From: Bradyrhizobium hereditatis
GTDB taxonomy: Bacteria > Pseudomonadota > Alphaproteobacteria > Rhizobiales > Xanthobacteraceae
Length of the DNA: 64,000 nt
Assembly: GCF_020329435.1 (NCBI RefSeq)
Contig: NZ_JAGKJK010000005.1
Coordinates: forward strand, 457,737-521,736
Reading direction: 5' to 3'
Below are positions 17,449 to 26,599 of the stretch, one piece after another. The notes beneath the pieces are model-generated. The model searched no databases, was not told the origin of the DNA, and saw only the letters and a program-made list of their open reading frames with translations. A program made the translations under genes and the position numbers. Positions within the stretch are counted from its first letter, which is position 1, and every line of letters starts with the position of its first letter.

Positions 17449-19107
17449 GTGACTCACGACACAGACGTAATCGTGGTCGGCGCTGGACTTGCCGGACTGG
17501 TCGCGGCGACGGAGATCGCAGACGCCGGCAAGCGCGTCATTGTCGTCGACCAGGAAGGCGAGCAAAGCCTTGGCGGACAAGCCTTTTGGTCTTTTGGTGG
17601 ATTGTTTCTGGTCGATAGTCCCGAACAGCGCCGGCTCGGCATTAAGGATTCGTTCGATCTCGCACTGCAAGACTGGATGGGCACGGCAGGCTTTGATCGT
17701 GACGACGATCACTGGCCGAAGCGATGGGCGGAAGCCTATGTCGCGTTTGCCGCGGGCGAAAAGCGCGAATGGCTACGCGCGATGGGCCACCGTATTTTTC
17801 CGGTGGTCGGCTGGGCCGAACGCGGCGGTTATGACGCGATGGGCCACGGCAATTCGGTGCCGCGCTTTCACGTCACTTGGGGCACCGGCCCCGGACTCGT
17901 CGAGCCATTCGTGCGGCGCGCGCGAGAAGCGCAACAAAAAGGCCGGTTAACGTTTAAGTTTCGCCACCGCGTCGACACACTCATGATGACGGGCGGCGCG
18001 GTCGAAGGCGTCAGCGGTGCGCTGCTCAAACCTGACAACGTCGAACGCGGCAAGAGCTCGTCGCATGAAGTGGTCGGCGATTTCGCATTGCGCGCGCCGG
18101 CGGTGATCGTTGCCTCCGGCGGCATCGGCGGCAATCACGATCTGGTCCGGCAAAACTGGCCGAAGCGCCTTGGCGAGCCGCCGAAATTCATGATCTCCGG
18201 CGTGCCCGAACATGTCGATGGCCGCATGATCGGCATCACCGAAGCCGCCGGCGCGCGGCTGATCAACCGCGACCGGATGTGGCATTACGTCGAGGGCATC
18301 CGTAACTGGAACCCAATCTGGCCGCGCCACGGCATCCGCATCCTGCCCGGCCCGTCCTCGATGTGGTTCGACGCGACCGGCAAGCGCCTGCCCGCGCCGC
18401 TCTTCCCGGGGTCGGACACGCTCGGCCAGCTGCAATACATCATGGGGACCGGCTACGATTATTCCTGGTTCATCCTGACCCAGAGCATCATCAAGAAGGA
18501 ATTCGCGCTCTCCGGCTCCGAACAGAATCCCGACCTCACGGGCAAGAGCTGGCGCATGACGATCAAGCGCGCCACCAACAAAGGCGCACCCGCGCCGGTG
18601 GAAGCCTTCAAGCAGAACGGCGCCGACTTCATCGTGCGCGACAATCTCGCCGACCTCATCAGTGCGATGAACGTGCTCGCCGGCAACGACCTGCTTAAAG
18701 TCGATCACATCAAGACACAGATCGAGGCGCGCGACCGCGAGATCACCAATCCTTACGTCAAGGATGCGCAGGTGATGAACCTGCACAATGCGCGGCGCTA
18801 TATCGGCGACAAGTTGATCCGCACAGCAAAGCCGCACAGGATTCTCGATCCCGAACACGGCCCGCTGATCGCGGTGAAGCTCAACATCCTCACCCGCAAG
18901 ACGCTGGGCGGCTTCGAGACCGATCTCGACTCGCGCGTGTTCGGCACCAACCGCGAGATCATCAAAGGGCTATATGCAGCGGGCGAAGCCGCCGGCTTTG
19001 GCGGTGGTGGCGTGCATGGCTATCGCTCGCTGGAAGGCACCTTCCTCGGCGGCTGTCTGTTCTCGGGCCGCAATGCAGGACGTGCGGCGGCGAAGGCTGT
19101 GGGCTGA
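17449..19107 (+). CDS. FAD-dependent oxidoreductase, KstD/fumarate-reductase flavoprotein family
   Basis: 552 aa. Rossmann FAD motif VVGAGLAGLVAATE at residues 9-22, LGGQAFWSFGGLF early, and the C-terminal FAD site YAAGEAAGFGGGGVHGYRSLEG with FLGGCLFSGRNAG. This is the layout of 3-ketosteroid dehydrogenases and related FAD-binding dehydrogenases. The start is GTG with GGAGG 6 nt upstream. It appears monocistronic, with ridA following after 148 bp. The electron acceptor and substrate are not predictable. Confidence 0.87.
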   Translation: MTHDTDVIVVGAGLAGLVAATEIADAGKRVIVVDQEGEQSLGGQAFWSFGGLFLVDSPEQRRLGIKDSFDLALQDWMGTAGFDRDDDHWPKRWAEAYVAFAAGEKREWLRAMGHRIFPVVGWAERGGYDAMGHGNSVPRFHVTWGTGPGLVEPFVRRAREAQQKGRLTFKFRHRVDTLMMTGGAVEGVSGALLKPDNVERGKSSSHEVVGDFALRAPAVIVASGGIGGNHDLVRQNWPKRLGEPPKFMISGVPEHVDGRMIGITEAAGARLINRDRMWHYVEGIRNWNPIWPRHGIRILPGPSSMWFDATGKRLPAPLFPGSDTLGQLQYIMGTGYDYSWFILTQSIIKKEFALSGSEQNPDLTGKSWRMTIKRATNKGAPAPVEAFKQNGADFIVRDNLADLISAMNVLAGNDLLKVDHIKTQIEARDREITNPYVKDAQVMNLHNARRYIGDKLIRTAKPHRILDPEHGPLIAVKLNILTRKTLGGFETDLDSRVFGTNREIIKGLYAAGEAAGFGGGGVHGYRSLEGTFLGGCLFSGRNAGRAAAKAVG

Positions 19108-19255
19108 TTTCTCGCCGTCATGGCCCGGCTTCGTCCGCGGCCATCCACGTCTTGCTTACGTTGGGGTAATGGCGCGGACGGGCGATGCAAATAACGCAGT
19201 AGCCCTCGAGGCGTCGGCGCGCTAAGAAGCCGCCGCCCCCTATCAGGAGAACAAT

Positions 19256-19606
19256 ATGACCATCCAGCGCTTCGAAACCGGACCTCGCATGAGCCAGGCC
19301 GTCGTCCACGGCAACACCGTCTATCTCGCGGGCGTCGTCGCCGGCAAGGCGGCCGGCAAGAGCGTGACCGAGCAGACGCAGGACATCCTCTCGATCATCG
19401 ACGGCCACCTCGCGAAAGCCGGCACCGACAAGTCGAAGCTGTTGTCAGCCACGATCTACATCACCGACATGAAGACGTTCGGCGAAATGAACGCAGTGTG
19501 GGACGCCTGGGTTTCGGCCGGCAACACGCCGGCGCGCGCCACCGTCGAGGCCAAGCTCGCGGCACCACAGTACAACGTCGAGATTATGGTGATCGCGGCG
19601 AAGTAA
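19256..19606 (+). CDS. RidA family protein (enamine/imine deaminase-like)
   Basis: 116 aa, the usual RidA length. Relatives hydrolyse reactive 2-aminoacrylate and similar enamines. Family segments: SQAVVHGNTVYLAGVV, VTEQTQDILSIIDGHLAKAG, ATIYITDMKTFGEMN and a closing TPARATVEAKLAAP. The Arg of the TPARATV segment is the substrate-carboxylate residue in true deaminases. Strong Shine-Dalgarno AGGAGAA. A perfect terminator hairpin lies 25 bp after the stop. Confidence 0.92.
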   Translation: MTIQRFETGPRMSQAVVHGNTVYLAGVVAGKAAGKSVTEQTQDILSIIDGHLAKAGTDKSKLLSATIYITDMKTFGEMNAVWDAWVSAGNTPARATVEAKLAAPQYNVEIMVIAAK

Positions 19607-19631
19607 CCTATCTGTCGCAAGATTTTTCGCT

Positions 19632-19663
19632 GCCCCGGATTGCCACCGCAATCCGGGGCTTTT
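19632..19663 (+). terminator. intrinsic terminator after the RidA gene
   Basis: Perfect 12-bp stem GCCCCGGATTGC / GCAATCCGGGGC with a CACC loop, followed by TTTTCATTT. It sits directly before the stop of the convergent PHA-synthase-like gene. Confidence 0.85.
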
Positions 19664-20898
19664 CATTTGCGCTTCACGCGCTGATTCCTCGCGCCCGCGA
19701 CGCCGCCGAGATCGGCCTGAAGCCAGCGCGCGATCCCGCGCCAGGTTTGGCTCAAGACCTTTTGTCCCATGAAGAGGCTGAGATGACCGCACGGCTCGGT
19801 GACCCGCTCCAGCAACGCCGGTGGCGTGCCCAGCAGGGGCACCGTTGCTAACGCCTGATCGCGCGGGACGACGATGTCGTCGTCGCCGGCAAGCAGGAAG
19901 ATCGGCACGCGCACCTCGGCAAGATCGACCCTGCGGCCGAGCGCGACGAAGCGGCCTCTTGCAATCAGGTTCTGCCGGAAGACCTGCTCGGTCACTTCGA
20001 GATAATAGAACCCGGGCAAATCCAACGTCGCGCGATCCCAGCGCTCGAAACGATCCAGCAGCCGCTTCGCCTCGTCCGATCCGTCTCCGAGATTCCGTTG
20101 GAGCGTTGCCTCCACATTCTGCTGGCTGAACGGAATGTTCCAAAACCGCAGCATATGCTCGCCACTGACGATGCCGTTGCCCTGCCGTACCATCTGCTCG
20201 AAAGCCTGCTGCGGAAGTGCGGCCACCATCTTCGAGAGCTCTGACGGCGTGGAGATATCGATGGGGGCACCAGCCAGCACAAGCCGCCGCACCTTGCCGG
20301 GAAAGCGCGCGGCATAGACCAGCGACAGCCATCCGCCCTGGCACAGGCCGACGAGATCGACCGGCGCGCCGATCTCGTCGATCGCCACATTGAGTTCGGC
20401 AAGATAATTGTCGATTGAAAGGTTACGCATTTCCGGCGTCGCCGAACGCCAGTCCGTTACGAAGACGCGGTTCATGCCGTCTCGTTGCAGCGCCTCGACA
20501 AGACTATGGCCCGGTGCGAAGTCCGCGACCAGCGCCCCGTGCAGCGCGTACGGGGCGCAGACGAGAACTGGCTGCTGCGCCGTATTCCCTCGCGAAAACT
20601 TCCGCAACCGCATCGACTGAAGTTGCAGCACCACCGCGTTCGGCGTGGTCCAGGCAAGCGGCGTCTGATCCGGCGCGGGCGAGGGCGCAGGCTTCTGATC
20701 GACGAACCATTGCATGTAGCTGTCGAGCGCCAAACCGGCGGCCTTGAACGGCCACAGCCACACCTGCTGCGCCCAGTCGGCGTCCGCATGCTGCTTCGGC
20801 GCCTTGGTTTCTTCTGCCACCGATCGATCGCCCCACGATGAGGAGGACGGCAAGCCAAGCCTTGACGTTTGCCTATGAACCGAAAAGGTCGAGATCAT
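19663..20898 (-). CDS. alpha/beta-hydrolase related to polyhydroxyalkanoate synthase
   Basis: 411 aa from the first ATG; a GTG at 20818-20820 (VAEETKAP) is a credible shorter start. The nucleophile elbow reads VGLCQGG with Cys (C186) in place of the usual Ser, as in PHA synthases (GxCxGG). The acid and base are in LLAGDDDIVVP and PCGHLSLFMG, also PHA-synthase-like. The N-terminal part is shorter than in PhaC (about 570 aa), so it may be a PhaC-like acyltransferase or a depolymerase/thioesterase. An N-terminal amphipathic region (WAQQVWLWPFKAAG) could bind a granule or membrane. It is convergent with ridA. Confidence 0.78.
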   Translation of the reverse strand: MISTFSVHRQTSRLGLPSSSSWGDRSVAEETKAPKQHADADWAQQVWLWPFKAAGLALDSYMQWFVDQKPAPSPAPDQTPLAWTTPNAVVLQLQSMRLRKFSRGNTAQQPVLVCAPYALHGALVADFAPGHSLVEALQRDGMNRVFVTDWRSATPEMRNLSIDNYLAELNVAIDEIGAPVDLVGLCQGGWLSLVYAARFPGKVRRLVLAGAPIDISTPSELSKMVAALPQQAFEQMVRQGNGIVSGEHMLRFWNIPFSQQNVEATLQRNLGDGSDEAKRLLDRFERWDRATLDLPGFYYLEVTEQVFRQNLIARGRFVALGRRVDLAEVRVPIFLLAGDDDIVVPRDQALATVPLLGTPPALLERVTEPCGHLSLFMGQKVLSQTWRGIARWLQADLGGVAGARNQRVKRK

Positions 20899-21054
20899 GC
20901 TTTTACGCCAAATCCGGCGCGGGCCCCAGCCCGATCATTGATCAGGGTACCGGCACGATCCGACAATTCTTGACCTCAGAGGTAATCGAATGGCGCACGC
21001 GGATTTCCGATAGTCGGTCAGCCGATCAATGCGGCATAACCGAAGGAGATACTC

Positions 21055-21417
21055 ATGACCGACTTTCACGGCATTGCCCGCAACTATATCGACCTGTGGA
21101 ACGAGCGCGTCCCGGCTCGCCGTCGCGAGATGCTGGCGGCGAACTGGACAGCCGACGCGAAATATATCGATCCGCTGATGAGCGGCGACGGTCATGATGG
21201 CGTCGACGCGCTGATCGCGGGCGTGCAGCAGCGCTTTCCAGATTTCAAGTTCAAGCTGATCGGCGAGCCCAACGGATTTGGCGACCACGTTCGCTTCTCC
21301 TGGGGCCTCGGCCCCGACGGCGGCGACAGCCCGATCAAGGGAACGGATTTCGCCGTGCTTAGCGACGGCCAGATCCGCAGCATCACCGGGTTCCTCGATC
21401 AGGTGCCGGCGGCGTAA
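21055..21417 (+). CDS. NTF2-like/SnoaL-like small protein
   Basis: 120 aa with the cone-shaped NTF2 fold pattern: a helix with NYIDLWNER, WTADAKYIDPLMSGDGHDGVDALI, VRFSWGLGPDGG and ITGFLDQVP. Proteins of this type bind or isomerise small molecules; no specific catalytic residues can be assigned. AAGGAG lies 8 nt before ATG. It is divergent from the PHA-synthase-like gene and followed by a repeat. Confidence 0.82.
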   Translation: MTDFHGIARNYIDLWNERVPARRREMLAANWTADAKYIDPLMSGDGHDGVDALIAGVQQRFPDFKFKLIGEPNGFGDHVRFSWGLGPDGGDSPIKGTDFAVLSDGQIRSITGFLDQVPAA

Positions 21418-21424
21418 TGAAAGC

Positions 21425-21543
21425 GTAGGTGGGGTAGTTAGCCGACCGCGTCCGCCGTAGCTCAACGAGCGAAGGCGGAAGGCGTAACCCACCGATTTCT
21501 TGGCGAGATGGTGGATTACGGCTTCGCCTAACCCACCCTACGC
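21425..21543. repeat. palindromic intergenic repeat (GGTGGGTTA type)
   Basis: Starts GTAGGTGGGGTAGTTAG, has GTAACCCACC in the middle and GGTGGATTACGGC..TAACCCACCCTACG at the end. Outer arms are complementary. It ends 17 bp before the -35-like element of the ECF sigma gene. Confidence 0.75.
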
Positions 21544-21559
21544 AGCGGAAATATTTTCG

Positions 21560-21588
21560 GGAACCTGATGGCTCCTGCCGCATCCAAC
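21560..21588 (+). promoter_or_regulatory. ECF-type promoter candidate for the sigma-factor gene
   Basis: GGAACCT at 21560-21566, 15-bp spacer, ATCCAAC at 21582-21588. The same two boxes with the same spacing occur at 22445-22473 before the DUF4142 gene. The position implies a short 5-prime leader before ATG 21617. Confidence 0.7.
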
Positions 21589-21616
21589 CCCCAATACCCT
21601 GTTATTGGTGGACATC

Positions 21617-22300
21617 ATGCGCCAGGCACGTTTACCGCAGACCGCTCCCCGCGACACCGACGACGCCGAGTTGGTGCGCCGCGCCCGCGCCCGCGATGAG
21701 GCCGCCTTTCGCGCCATCATGCAGGGGAACAACCGCAGGCTCTATCGCCTTGCCCGCGGCATCCTGCGCAATGACGCCGAGGCCGAGGATGTGGTCCAGG
21801 AAGCTTATGTTCGCGCCCTCACCCATCTGGAAGATTTTCGCGGCGATTCCAGCCTGTCGACCTGGCTGTCGCGGATTGCGATGAACGAGGCGCTGGGTCG
21901 CCTGCGCCGCCAGCGGCCTGCCGTGGACCTGGACGCGCTGCCGCCAGGCAAAATCGAAGCAGAGATCATCCAGTTTCCCCTCGCCGCCTCAGACGATCCG
22001 GAAAAATCCATGGCCCAGCGTGAAATTCAAGCCGTCGTCGAGCATGCCGTCGATGAATTGCCGGAGGCATTCCGTCTCGTCTTCATCACCCGCGTGATCG
22101 AGGGGATGAATGTGGAGGAGACCGCCGAGATTCTTGACCTCAAGCCGGAGACGGTGAAGAGCCGGCTGCACCGCGCCCGCACCATGCTGCGCGACATCGT
22201 CGAGCAGAAGATCGGGCCCGTGGTGATGGAAGCGTTTCCCTTTGCCGGCCGGCGCTGCGAGCGGCTGACGGATGCCGTGTTGAAGCGGCTGGGGTACTGA
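21617..22300 (+). CDS. RNA polymerase ECF sigma factor with a Cys-containing C-terminal tail
   Basis: 227 aa from ATG 21617; TTG 21605 and GTG 21608 are in frame but too close to the predicted transcription start. Sigma-2 region: NNRRLYRLARGILRNDAEAEDVVQEAYVRAL, then FRGDSSLSTWLSRIAMNEAL. Sigma-4: LPEAFRLVFITRVIEGMNVEETAEIL and KPETVKSRLHRARTML. After sigma-4 a tail of about 35 residues ends FPFAGRRCERLTDAVLKRL, with one Cys in an RRCER context; this could hold a regulatory role. No anti-sigma gene is adjacent. It probably drives its own promoter and the DUF4142-cupredoxin operon 222 bp downstream. Confidence 0.92.
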   Translation: MRQARLPQTAPRDTDDAELVRRARARDEAAFRAIMQGNNRRLYRLARGILRNDAEAEDVVQEAYVRALTHLEDFRGDSSLSTWLSRIAMNEALGRLRRQRPAVDLDALPPGKIEAEIIQFPLAASDDPEKSMAQREIQAVVEHAVDELPEAFRLVFITRVIEGMNVEETAEILDLKPETVKSRLHRARTMLRDIVEQKIGPVVMEAFPFAGRRCERLTDAVLKRLGY

Positions 22301-22311
22301 GGCAGCTGGGC

Positions 22312-22412
22312 TTTCATCCTTCGAGACGCCGCTGCGCGGCTCCTCAGGATGAGGTCTGACCGTGACCCTCATGGTGAGGAGCGCGGCGAAGCCGTGCGTC
22401 TCGAACCATGCA
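22312..22412. repeat. palindromic intergenic repeat (CCTTCGAGACG type)
   Basis: Contains TTCGAGACGCCGCTGCGCGG, CTCCTCAGGATGAGG, and a reverse part CTCATGGTGAGGAGCGC with GCGTCTCGAA. Common dispersed form between genes. It lies between the sigma gene and its likely target promoter. Confidence 0.75.
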
Positions 22413-22444
22413 GACCTCGATGCCGCAGCAACGGTAATTTTCCC

Positions 22445-22473
22445 GGAACCTCGACGCGCCTCCACCATCCAAC
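22445..22473 (+). promoter_or_regulatory. ECF-type promoter candidate for the DUF4142-cupredoxin operon
   Basis: GGAACCT at 22445-22451, 15-bp spacer, ATCCAAC at 22467-22473; matches the element before the sigma gene. The DUF4142 ATG is 50 bp downstream. Confidence 0.7.
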
Positions 22474-22522
22474 TCCTGTGCATCAACAACGCGCGGCTCG
22501 CCGCGCCACAGGAGTGTCAGAC

Positions 22523-23044
22523 ATGTTCATTCGATTGAGCGCGGCGATCGCCGCGTTGAGCCTTCTCGGCAGCCCCGCGCTGGCGCAAGGCGCAAAACCT
22601 ACCGACCCGCAGATCGCGCATATCGCCTACACCGCCGGCGTCATCGACATCAACGCCGCCAAGCAGGCGATCGCGAAAGCCAGCAACAAGGAGGTCAAGT
22701 CGTTTGCACAGGACATGGTGCGCGACCACGAGGCCGTGAACAAGCAGGCGCTCGACCTCGTCAAGAAGCTGAAGGTGACGCCGGAAGACAACGACACCAG
22801 TAAGACGCTGTCCAAGCAGGCCGCCGACAAGCTCGCCGAACTCGACAAGCTGAAAGGCGCCGAATACGACAAGGCATACGTCGCCAACGAGGTCGCGTAC
22901 CACAAGGCCGTCAACAGCGCGCTGGAGACGCAATTGATTCCGTCAGCCAGCAATGCCGAGCTGAAAAGCCTGTTGCAGACCGGCCTGAAGATCTTTCAGG
23001 GCCACCAGCAGCACGCCGAACAAGTCGCCGCCAAGCTGAAGTAG
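22523..23044 (+). CDS. DUF4142-domain secreted protein
   Basis: 173 aa. Signal peptide, residues 1-22 (ending PALAQG). The mature part is an all-helical DUF4142 four-helix bundle: IDINAAKQAIAKASNKEVKSFAQDMVRDHEAVNKQALDLVKKL, then ADKLAELDKLKGAEYDKAYVANEVAYHKAV, with conserved MVRDH and YHKAV His residues that could bind metal as in ferritin-like bundles. Periplasmic location is expected. It forms a two-gene operon with the cupredoxin (11-bp gap) and shares a promoter motif with the sigma gene. Function unknown. Confidence 0.9.
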   Translation: MFIRLSAAIAALSLLGSPALAQGAKPTDPQIAHIAYTAGVIDINAAKQAIAKASNKEVKSFAQDMVRDHEAVNKQALDLVKKLKVTPEDNDTSKTLSKQAADKLAELDKLKGAEYDKAYVANEVAYHKAVNSALETQLIPSASNAELKSLLQTGLKIFQGHQQHAEQVAAKLK

Positions 23045-23055
23045 AGGTCACCGTG

Positions 23056-23376
23056 ATGCGCTCGGGATACTATCTGCCAATCGTGGCTGTCCTGTTGTTC
23101 GGCGCGATGATTGCCCGGGCGCTGGCGGCGACTATACAGATCACAACGACCGATCTGGTGTTCGCGCCGGCCGAGGTTTCGGCCAAGGTCGGCGACACCA
23201 TCCAATGGATCAACACCGACGTGTTCGTGCATACCGCGACCGCGCACAACGGCGACTTCGACGTGATGATGCCGCCGAAAACGGCCGTGACGTCAGTCCT
23301 GACCAGGGCCGGCACCGTCGAATATTACTGCCGCTTTCATCCGAACATGAAGGCGGTGCTAACGATCGCGCCCTAG
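23056..23376 (+). CDS. small cupredoxin (plastocyanin/amicyanin-like blue copper protein)
   Basis: 106 aa (GTG 23053 is an alternative start). Signal peptide about 1-25. Type 1 copper ligands are visible: H59 in DVFVHTA, C92 in YYCRFH, H95, and M98 in HPNMKA. This is a complete amicyanin-like set, so it should carry electrons or copper in the periplasm. It lies 11 bp after DUF4142 in the likely ECF-controlled operon. GAGGT precedes the start by 8 nt. Confidence 0.92.
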   Translation: MRSGYYLPIVAVLLFGAMIARALAATIQITTTDLVFAPAEVSAKVGDTIQWINTDVFVHTATAHNGDFDVMMPPKTAVTSVLTRAGTVEYYCRFHPNMKAVLTIAP

Positions 23377-23477
23377 CGGTCTTGCGGATGAAAGAGGCGG
23401 GAACGCGAGACCCGCCGACGCTGGGCATCCTGCGGCTTACCCCGCGCACCCCTGCAGTCCTGAAACCGCTAGACGGC

Positions 23478-25553
23478 TCAGGCTGCCCGCACCGAGCTGA
23501 GGAACTTGCCGACCTCACGCCTGAGGCGCTCGCTTTCGCCGGACAGCGATTTCGCCGCGCCGAGCACCTGAGCCGAGGCGGATCCCGTTTCGCTGGCGCC
23601 GCGCTGCACGTCGGCGATGTTGGCGGAAACCTGCTGCGTGCCCTGCGCAGCCTGCTGCACGTTGCGGGAAATTTCCTGTGTTGCCGCACCCTGCTCTTCG
23701 ACTGCGGCGGCGATGGTCGAGGCAATCTCCGACATCCGCCCGATAGTGTCGCCGATTTCCTTGATCGCCGCGACCGATTCCTGGGTTGCTGCCTGGATGC
23801 CCGTTATCTGCTGGCTGATCTCGCCGGTCGCCTTCGCGGTCTGCTCGGCCAGCGCCTTCACCTCGGACGCCACCACGGCAAAACCTCGCCCGGCTTCGCC
23901 GGCCCGCGCGGCCTCGATGGTGGCGTTCAGCGCCAGCAGATTGGTTTGGCCGGCGATGGTGTTGATCAGTTCCACGACGTCGCCGATCCGGGCAGCGGCC
24001 CTGGCGAGCTCAGCGACGCGGTCGTTGGTCTTCTGCGCCTGCTCCACCGCCTCACCTGCGATTCTAGCAGAGCCCTGCACCTGACGGCTGATCTCGTTCA
24101 CCGAGGAGGCCATCTCTTCGGTGGCGGATGCGACCGATTGCACATTAGTGGAGGCTTCCTCCGAAGCCGACGCGACCACGCCGGTCAGTTCCTCAGCACG
24201 TTCGGCGGTCGCCGTCAGCGTGCCGGCGGAGGCTTCAAGTTCGGTCGAGGCCCGCGACACGACCTCGACGATATCGCCGATCATCGCTTCGAAATCGCTG
24301 GTGATCCGGTCGACGCGCTGGCCGCGCTGGATCTTGGCATCTGCTTCCACGGCGGCTGCCTCGTCGGCGGCCTTCTTGGCAATCAGGGCGTCCTTGAAAA
24401 CCTGCAGCGACCCTGCCATGTCGCCGATTTCATCGGAGCGGCCGATGGTCGGAATGGAGACGTCATGTCGGCCGGCAGCGAGTTCGCCGACGACGCCGGT
24501 CAGGTTCGCCAGCGGCGTGACCACGCGCCGGCGCAGCATCACGGTGACGCCGGCGAGCACGCCGAGCAGCGCCACGACGGCGATGCCCGCCAACGCCAGC
24601 ATGGTGAGCGCCGCATCGCGGGCGGCGCCGATGCGCTCGGCGGCTTCAGCGAGTGCTGCATCGCGGACCGCGAAGAAGGCCTGCACTGCGGGCACGATCG
24701 CGCCGGCGAGTTGGTTGGCGTTGATGGCGTAGTTGCCGTCGGCGCGCCCGGCCGCCATCTCCTTTTCCAGCCATCGCGCGGCCTTGCCGAAATAGCCCTC
24801 GATGGCGTCGTTCATCGCCTTGGCAAGACGCGGCGGACTTCCGATCTGGTCGACGCCGGCTTCGATCCGCTCGCGGTCGAGATCGACGCGACCCTGGGCG
24901 CGGTCGGCGATGGAAATTTCAGCCGCCGTCAGCGGCCTGCGCGTGCTGATCGCCAGCGACATGGTGGCAGCGCGGCCGCCGGCCGAGATCCGCAGGTCCT
25001 GCGCGGTACGCGCGACATTGAGCAGCGCGGTCAGCGAGGCATCCGCCATCGCCACCTGGTTTTCCAGCCGGTTTAGCAGCGGTTCGATAATTCCGACGAC
25101 CGCGGCAATGCCTGGTAGGAAGCCCTTGATATCGGCGGGATCACGCGCGTTCATCGGCAAGGCCAGCGCGCGATCGCTGGCCGCGCGAACCTCGCCAAGC
25201 TTGGCGGCCGCCTGGTTAAGTCCCTGCACGAGCGCAGCGCCATCATTGAGCGCACCGACGATGGTGCGCGCCTTCGCGAATGCTGCGTCGGCCGCCTGCA
25301 CCGCTTTTGCAGCGGTCTCGATCTGCGCCGGCGTCGCTGCGGCTTCCTGAAACAGCGGCCCAACATACGGCGCCCGGTAGCCGGCAACCTGCTGGCCAAC
25401 CGCCAGCACCGCCCCGTAAGCGTCGACGGTCTTGATCGCCTCGCTCTTGCTGGCGAAGGTGCGGTATTGCGGGATGAGCGCCCCGGCGCCAAGGATGACC
25501 GCCAGGACTGTCACCGACAACATCGACAACGCAAAAAGCCGACCAATCCGCAT
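23478..25553 (-). CDS. methyl-accepting chemotaxis protein
   Basis: 691 aa from ATG 25551-25553 (MRIGRLFAL); an upstream extension of 13 residues is unlikely. TM1 is about 8-30. A long helical periplasmic sensor domain follows to about 310, then TM2 ([26 protein letters not shown]), a HAMP domain ([17 protein letters not shown]) and a cytoplasmic signalling domain. The hairpin tip reads [40 protein letters not shown] in two consecutive halves, the contact site for CheA/CheW. No PAS or cache motif was recognised. It stands alone and ends convergent with the cupredoxin gene. Confidence 0.93.
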   Translation of the reverse strand: MRIGRLFALSMLSVTVLAVILGAGALIPQYRTFASKSEAIKTVDAYGAVLAVGQQVAGYRAPYVGPLFQEAAATPAQIETAAKAVQAADAAFAKARTIVGALNDGAALVQGLNQAAAKLGEVRAASDRALALPMNARDPADIKGFLPGIAAVVGIIEPLLNRLENQVAMADASLTALLNVARTAQDLRISAGGRAATMSLAISTRRPLTAAEISIADRAQGRVDLDRERIEAGVDQIGSPPRLAKAMNDAIEGYFGKAARWLEKEMAAGRADGNYAINANQLAGAIVPAVQAFFAVRDAALAEAAERIGAARDAALTMLALAGIAVVALLGVLAGVTVMLRRRVVTPLANLTGVVGELAAGRHDVSIPTIGRSDEIGDMAGSLQVFKDALIAKKAADEAAAVEADAKIQRGQRVDRITSDFEAMIGDIVEVVSRASTELEASAGTLTATAERAEELTGVVASASEEASTNVQSVASATEEMASSVNEISRQVQGSARIAGEAVEQAQKTNDRVAELARAAARIGDVVELINTIAGQTNLLALNATIEAARAGEAGRGFAVVASEVKALAEQTAKATGEISQQITGIQAATQESVAAIKEIGDTIGRMSEIASTIAAAVEEQGAATQEISRNVQQAAQGTQQVSANIADVQRGASETGSASAQVLGAAKSLSGESERLRREVGKFLSSVRAA

Positions 25554-25727
25554 ATTGAGATTCCGCTGGGTTAAGGAGCCGCCAACGTGCACAGAACTCG
25601 GCTAAAGCCGCCTTAATGCAGACGGCTCGGAACGATCGTGCCGGCTCCGTATAACTACTGTGTTCGACTATCGCGCGATCGGAATGAGTCGGTGTTCTCG
25701 ATTGAGACTGCGGAGAACGATGAGCGA

Positions 25728-26303
25728 TCAGGATCGCAGCACAACCGCCAGCCGCACCGCCACCGCCGCCTGCCACACCGGATAGAGGAATGAGATCTTG
25801 TCGAGCCCGAGTGCATCGTCGAGCGCGAGCAGCGTGCCTGCGAGCGCGCCCGTGATCAGCATCGGCCACCACTGCGCCGGCTGCCGCGACCCAGCCGGCA
25901 ACAGCCCGATCCCGAGCGCCATTACCACCGTGCCGACTAGACCGCCGGTCAAACCGGCGAGCAGATAGCGCATGATCCGCGGCGCATCGCCGGTATTGCC
26001 CTCGACGAGGATCGCCGCATTCACCGCACAGACGAAAGCGATCATGGTGACGACGGCGGCAACCAGCGCCGCCCACCCGCGATTGGTGCTGAAGCGCCGA
26101 ACCAGAATGCAGACGAGCACGGCGAATGGCACCGCGATCAATGCAATGCGCAATTGCACGAGCGGAAATCTGCTGCCAATGCCGACGATGTTGTCGACCA
26201 ACGCCGGCAGCAGGGACGTGAGAATGCCCGAGACGAGGCCGCCAGCGGCGACGATGAAGAGGTTCTTCTGGGAAGCGTCAGCGGAAGTGATCGCCTGCTT
26301 CAT
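25728..26303 (-). CDS. polytopic membrane protein of unknown function
   Basis: 191 aa from ATG 26301-26303. About five hydrophobic segments (LFIVAAGGLVSGILTSLLPAL, LIAVPFAVLVCILV, ALVAAVVTMIAFVCAVNAAI, GGLVGTVVMALGIGLLP, and MLITGALAGTLLAL). No motif was recognised. Short polar loops and a D-rich turn (LALDDALGLDKISF) follow the last segment. It is divergent from hsp20 across a 296-bp gap in which I see no clear promoter or repeat. Confidence 0.65.
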   Translation of the reverse strand: MKQAITSADASQKNLFIVAAGGLVSGILTSLLPALVDNIVGIGSRFPLVQLRIALIAVPFAVLVCILVRRFSTNRGWAALVAAVVTMIAFVCAVNAAILVEGNTGDAPRIMRYLLAGLTGGLVGTVVMALGIGLLPAGSRQPAQWWPMLITGALAGTLLALDDALGLDKISFLYPVWQAAVAVRLAVVLRS

Positions 26304-26599
26304 GGCTGCTCCATCTATGGCCCTGTAGATAGCACGAATTCCTTCGGGAATCGCCGAGATAGCCAGATGGTCGTGTTCGTCCCGTGGATGCCCTGCAAAC
26401 GCTCCGACAGACACGCAAAGCGCTGCGTTCGGCCCGCTCAGCCCGGATGTCTTGGACAGCAATCACTTCTCCACGGCAATTTGATCGATTTCGGAACTGT
26501 GAACGTGACAGAGACTTATTCCGTCGCCTTGGTGCGGATTCTAGCTATCTTTGTTTCAGCTCGAAGCAAGCGATGGGATCGATGTAACGGAGGAGCGGT

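Noticed and set aside
17287..17712. 141-codon minus-strand frame over the flavoprotein start
   Set aside because: Overlaps a confident GTG-started flavoprotein with a strong ribosome site; no motif of its own.
23205..25076. 623-codon plus-strand frame opposite the chemoreceptor
   Set aside because: Gly/His/Arg-rich and without motifs; the minus-strand protein here is an unambiguous chemoreceptor.
26480..26500. FNR/FixK-type box (TTGATCGAT..) before hsp20
   Set aside because: Only one half-site fits; the second half does not read ATCAA, so it is not supported.
26540..26599. ROSE-type RNA thermometer before hsp20
   Set aside because: The leader has no clear anti-Shine-Dalgarno strand of the ROSE type next to GGAGGAG.
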